Shown piece after piece: positions 61,555 to 64,000 of a stretch of DNA of 64,000 bases. The stretch covers positions 25,759 to 89,758 of the forward strand of contig NZ_JAAXMM010000019.1 of NCBI RefSeq assembly GCF_012276985.1, written 5' to 3'. The DNA is from Agrobacterium sp. a22-2. Its GTDB lineage: Bacteria > Pseudomonadota > Alphaproteobacteria > Rhizobiales > Rhizobiaceae. Each line of letters begins with the position of its first letter. Position 1 is the first letter of the stretch. The position numbers and the translations under genes are program-made. The notes under the pieces are model-generated. The model searched no databases. It was not told the DNA's origin and saw nothing but the letters and a program-made list of their open reading frames with translations.

Positions 61555-62550
61555 ATGAGTGCCAAAGCCTACGGCCTAAACGAACTCAACAAGGAAACCA
61601 CGATCGGCGGTGAGGGCCAGGAAACCGATCGCGAGATCCGCCAGATCGACATGTCGGATTTCGAGAACCGCAAATCCGAGATCGCCGATCAGCTCTGGGA
61701 AGCCTCGACCACGGTCGGCTTCTTCCAGCTGATCAACCACGGCATCCCGCAGGCGCAGATCGACGAGGCTTTCGAGCTGGAAGCAAAGTTCTTCGCGCTC
61801 ACGCTCGAAACCAAGGCGCAATATCCGCTGCGGCCCGGCACCAATGCCGGCTGGGAATACAAGGCGCAGGTGCGCCCCTCCACCGGCACCGCCGACCAGA
61901 AGGAAAGCTACCAGATCACCCTGCCCCGCATGGGCGATCTTTGGCCGACCGAGGACGAAGTCGCGGACTTCAAGGCAAAGATGATGGCCTTCGAGCGCGC
62001 CAACTGGGAACTCGGCATGAAGGTTCTCTCCTGCTTTGCCCTGAAGCTGGGCTTCGAGGAGAGCTTCTTCACTACGCGCCACGAACCATCCTCGCCGGAA
62101 TACCAGAGCACGCTACGCCTGCTGCACTATCTGGCCCTGGTCGATCCCAAGCCGGAGGACTACGCCTTCTGGCGAGCCGGCGCCCATACCGATTACGATT
62201 GCCTGACCTTGTTGCACCAGCGCCCCGGCCAAGGCGGGTTGCAGGTCTGCCCCGGCCATGAATACGAAAGCCAGTCCTGGACCAGCATTCCGCCGCTGCC
62301 GGGCGTCGTCACCTGCAATATCGGCGATATGCTGATGCGCTGGAGCGACGATCAGCTGAAGTCGACCCTGCACCGGGTGCGCATGCCGAAACCCGACGAA
62401 TCCCACGGCCCCCGCTATTCCATGGCCTTCTTCTGCCAGGCCAATAAGGACGCGGTGATCCAGGGGCCGCAGAAGAAATACGAGCCGATGACCGCCAACG
62501 ACTACCTGCAGATGCGCATCGCCGCCAATTTCGGCGGCCCGAAGATGTAA
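61555..62550 (+). CDS. 2-oxoglutarate/Fe(II)-dependent oxygenase (isopenicillin-N-synthase-like)
   Basis: This 331-aa oxygenase has the iron triad His211-x-Asp213 (GAHTDYD) and His273 (STLHRVR) with Arg287 (PRYSMAFF) for the cosubstrate. The N-terminal GFFQLINHGIP is the DIOX_N hallmark. It lies 175 bp after the ABC permease on the same strand and probably acts on the imported compound, e.g. oxidative dealkylation or hydroxylation. GGGAG precedes the ATG. A strong terminator follows. Confidence 0.87.
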   Translation: MSAKAYGLNELNKETTIGGEGQETDREIRQIDMSDFENRKSEIADQLWEASTTVGFFQLINHGIPQAQIDEAFELEAKFFALTLETKAQYPLRPGTNAGWEYKAQVRPSTGTADQKESYQITLPRMGDLWPTEDEVADFKAKMMAFERANWELGMKVLSCFALKLGFEESFFTTRHEPSSPEYQSTLRLLHYLALVDPKPEDYAFWRAGAHTDYDCLTLLHQRPGQGGLQVCPGHEYESQSWTSIPPLPGVVTCNIGDMLMRWSDDQLKSTLHRVRMPKPDESHGPRYSMAFFCQANKDAVIQGPQKKYEPMTANDYLQMRIAANFGGPKM

Positions 62551-62559
62551 AAGTGATAA

Positions 62560-62590
62560 CCGCCCGCCGTGTCCGCGGCGGGCGGCTTTC
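62560..62590 (+). terminator. Terminator after the 2OG oxygenase gene
   Basis: CCGCCCGCCG (62560-62569) and CGGCGGGCGG (62576-62585) form a perfect 10-bp GC stem with a 6-base loop, followed by CTTTC. It lies 10 bp after the stop codon and may also serve the convergent cupin gene. Confidence 0.75.
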
Positions 62591-62615
62591 CGTCTCGGTG
62601 CAAGGACCGTTACAC

Positions 62616-63074
62616 TTAAAGGCTGGATGCCGGATTGCCCGCGCCATCGGTCCAGCGATCTTCCGGCAGCGATCGATCGCGGTGGCAGACGCGGTCATGA
62701 TCGGGATAGGTGATCGTATCGACCGGCGCCCGCGTGCCGACCACGAAGCATTTGGTCGGCGCCGATGAACGGTTCTCAAGGCAATGACCGACCGGATCGC
62801 CCGCCCGGAATGTCGCCGCATCGCCGGCCTGCAGCAGCGTTTCCGTGTCGCCCTCGATCAGCGTGACCGCTCCCTCCAGCACATAGATCATTTCGTCCTC
62901 GCACTGGTGCCAGTGCTTGGTCGCCGATCGCGAGCCGGGCGGCAGGATCTGGATGAAGGCACCGAACTGGGTCAGACCTCCCGCTTCGCTGATCCAGTGT
63001 TGCAGATTGGGACCGCAGGAGCTTTCGGCGGACTCTTCAAACTTGACCATGCGATCCGGCGTAATGACGGTCAT
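62616..63074 (-). CDS. Cupin-domain protein
   Basis: This 152-aa single cupin has the two motifs HWHQCEDEMIYVLEG (about 59-73) and DPVGHCLENRS (about 98-108), with His/Glu residues for a metal. The ATG at 63074 has AGGAG 7 bases upstream. It may bind or modify a small molecule; its C-terminal tail is basic and polar. Convergent with the oxygenase gene. Confidence 0.8.
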   Translation of the reverse strand: MTVITPDRMVKFEESAESSCGPNLQHWISEAGGLTQFGAFIQILPPGSRSATKHWHQCEDEMIYVLEGAVTLIEGDTETLLQAGDAATFRAGDPVGHCLENRSSAPTKCFVVGTRAPVDTITYPDHDRVCHRDRSLPEDRWTDGAGNPASSL

Positions 63075-63213
63075 GTTGTGTCTCCTATCGGCCCGCGTCC
63101 ACAGCACGGATCGAACCCGCGGCAACGCAAAGAGCGCATCTTCATTCATCTAGATTGGATGAGGATCATCGGCCCGGCAAGCACAGATCTTGTCGCTCCA
63201 CTGCCAGGAACGA

Positions 63214-63867
63214 TCAGCGCCACACTGAGGTATTGTGCACTGTCGCAAGGGTCCGGCTTGTCACGGCTTCTTGCGTGTAGCTAAACGAAACGAACTCAAT
63301 GCCGAATTCGCCGGCAATGGCTTGACGTAGATCCGTTGGTGCCAGCAGAAAGTTATGGCACAACCGCTCACCACGGCAGGTAAACTCATCGTACCAGACT
63401 TCGGTTGGCCGACGATCCAACGCATCGACCAACGCACGTTCTCCATGCAAAGTTACGCCGGTATAAGCGAGTTCCGATCTCCAGTAACCCACCTGCAGAT
63501 CACCCGTCAGGAGCAGGAGCTTGAGCGCACCTTCGCTCCGATCGAACACCACCTTGTCCAGAAGCGCATCATTCAAGCTTATGGTGGTTGCGAACTGATA
63601 GGCTGTCCCAGCCGGATCGAGCGAGCTTAGAAAGCGTGAATAGTCTCCGACCGGATCAACATCGCTTTCATTTCCCGTTGCCCAGTCGAATGTGAAATAA
63701 TCCATGCTTTGCCCGAATGTTTGATACCTTGATTGTTGATTCACGATGCTCGTAAAACACGTTGATACAAGAACGGGGGTCATGCGGAAGTAAGGGAATG
63801 TCAAAGGCGCTTGATCCGACTTTGTCAATAGAACCGCCACAGCCCCACAGACAGCGAGCACTGCCAT
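63214..63867 (-). CDS. Orphan hypothetical protein with N-terminal membrane anchor
   Basis: This frame encodes 217 aa from ATG 63867, with a hydrophobic N-terminus (MAVLAVCGAVAVLLT) and a soluble domain containing FTFDWATGNE, VGYWRSELAYTG and CRGERLCHNFLL with two close cysteines. It is visibly richer in A/T and uses different codons than the surrounding genes. I do not recognise a family. AGAGGGGG precedes the ATG. Its start overlaps the divergent peptidase start by 2 bp. It may be a recent arrival. Confidence 0.62.
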   Translation of the reverse strand: MAVLAVCGAVAVLLTKSDQAPLTFPYFRMTPVLVSTCFTSIVNQQSRYQTFGQSMDYFTFDWATGNESDVDPVGDYSRFLSSLDPAGTAYQFATTISLNDALLDKVVFDRSEGALKLLLLTGDLQVGYWRSELAYTGVTLHGERALVDALDRRPTEVWYDEFTCRGERLCHNFLLAPTDLRQAIAGEFGIEFVSFSYTQEAVTSRTLATVHNTSVWR

Positions 63868-64000
63868 GCCCCCTCTTCTCAACCTCCTGACCGACATCGA
63901 CGGCGTCTCCGTTGGCCATGCCACGGACCTGGCACTCGGCTCCGGCGTCACGGTGATTGTCTTCGATCAGCCGGCAACCGCCTCCGGCAGCGTGCTGGGT
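63866..64000 (+). CDS. P1 family (DmpA-type, S58) peptidase, 5' end only
   Basis: Translation from ATG 63866 gives MPPLLNLLTDIDGVSVGHAT followed by a GVTVIVFDQPATASGSVLG-type segment, matching the N-terminus of DmpA/P1 aminopeptidases (DIxGVxVGHAT). The gene leaves the window after 45 codons. I see no good ribosome-binding site, perhaps because the upstream DNA belongs to the orphan gene. Confidence 0.72.
   Translation, partial: MPPLLNLLTDIDGVSVGHATDLALGSGVTVIVFDQPATASGSVLG

Overview
The window looks like a chromosomal or chromid segment from a Rhizobiaceae-type alphaproteobacterium. It is GC-rich, with tightly packed genes, many 4-bp start/stop overlaps and several convergent gene pairs whose 3' ends overlap. 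Supporting this assignment are a sitABCD manganese operon preceded by two copies of a Mur/Fur-like box, tandem dimethylglycine-dehydrogenase-like flavoproteins, ExoD, DUF2244 and DUF6165 proteins, and a GC-rich intergenic palindromic repeat of a kind common in rhizobia. I saw no tRNA, rRNA, CRISPR array, transposase or phage gene.

Layout. 1-4.3 kb: the end of a membrane-anchored hypothetical gene, then sitABCD. 4.3-10.5 kb: an operon for N-methyl (betaine-type) catabolism, with a Rieske oxygenase and two 815-aa FAD/folate dehydrogenases. 10.7-15.4 kb: an isolated two-domain ArsA ATPase, two LysR regulators and an EamA transporter. 15.6-21.2 kb: a cluster with the gene order of E. coli ydcSTUVW, i.e. 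a putrescine-type ABC transporter followed by 4-aminobutyraldehyde dehydrogenase. 21.4-28.5 kb: small and housekeeping genes (ABM-domain protein, SH3b protein, transaldolase with a divergent SorC regulator, Ada-like methyltransferase, DUF2244, endonuclease III, CysZ-like protein, nitrilase).

28.6-48.6 kb is the most unusual part. It holds a type I secretion ABC/HlyD pair with a co-translated Sel1-repeat protein, and a GT4 glycosyltransferase. It also holds two overlapping genes for TPR-glycosyltransferases, one of which is 1,686 aa with three complete TPR+GT modules. A DUF6165 protein and a 1,529-aa, apparently Cys-free secreted protein with about 31 repeats of about 46 residues and an RTX-type secretion tail follow. 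A UDP-glucuronate-decarboxylase-like epimerase and ExoD complete it. My reading is a dedicated system that makes, glycosylates and exports a giant beta-solenoid surface protein. The sequence shows the parts; the link between them is inference.

48.7-57.2 kb: a peptide/opine-class ABC transporter split over a divergent promoter, with an M20 amidohydrolase and a DAO-type flavoprotein, suggesting uptake followed by deacylation and oxidation. 57.3-58.3 kb: an RHH protein and a DJ-1/PfpI protein. 58.6-62.6 kb: an NMT1/SsuA-type ABC transporter behind a sigma-54-like promoter, then a 2-oxoglutarate/Fe(II) oxygenase. 62.6-64 kb: a cupin, an AT-richer orphan gene and the start of a P1 (DmpA-type) peptidase gene.
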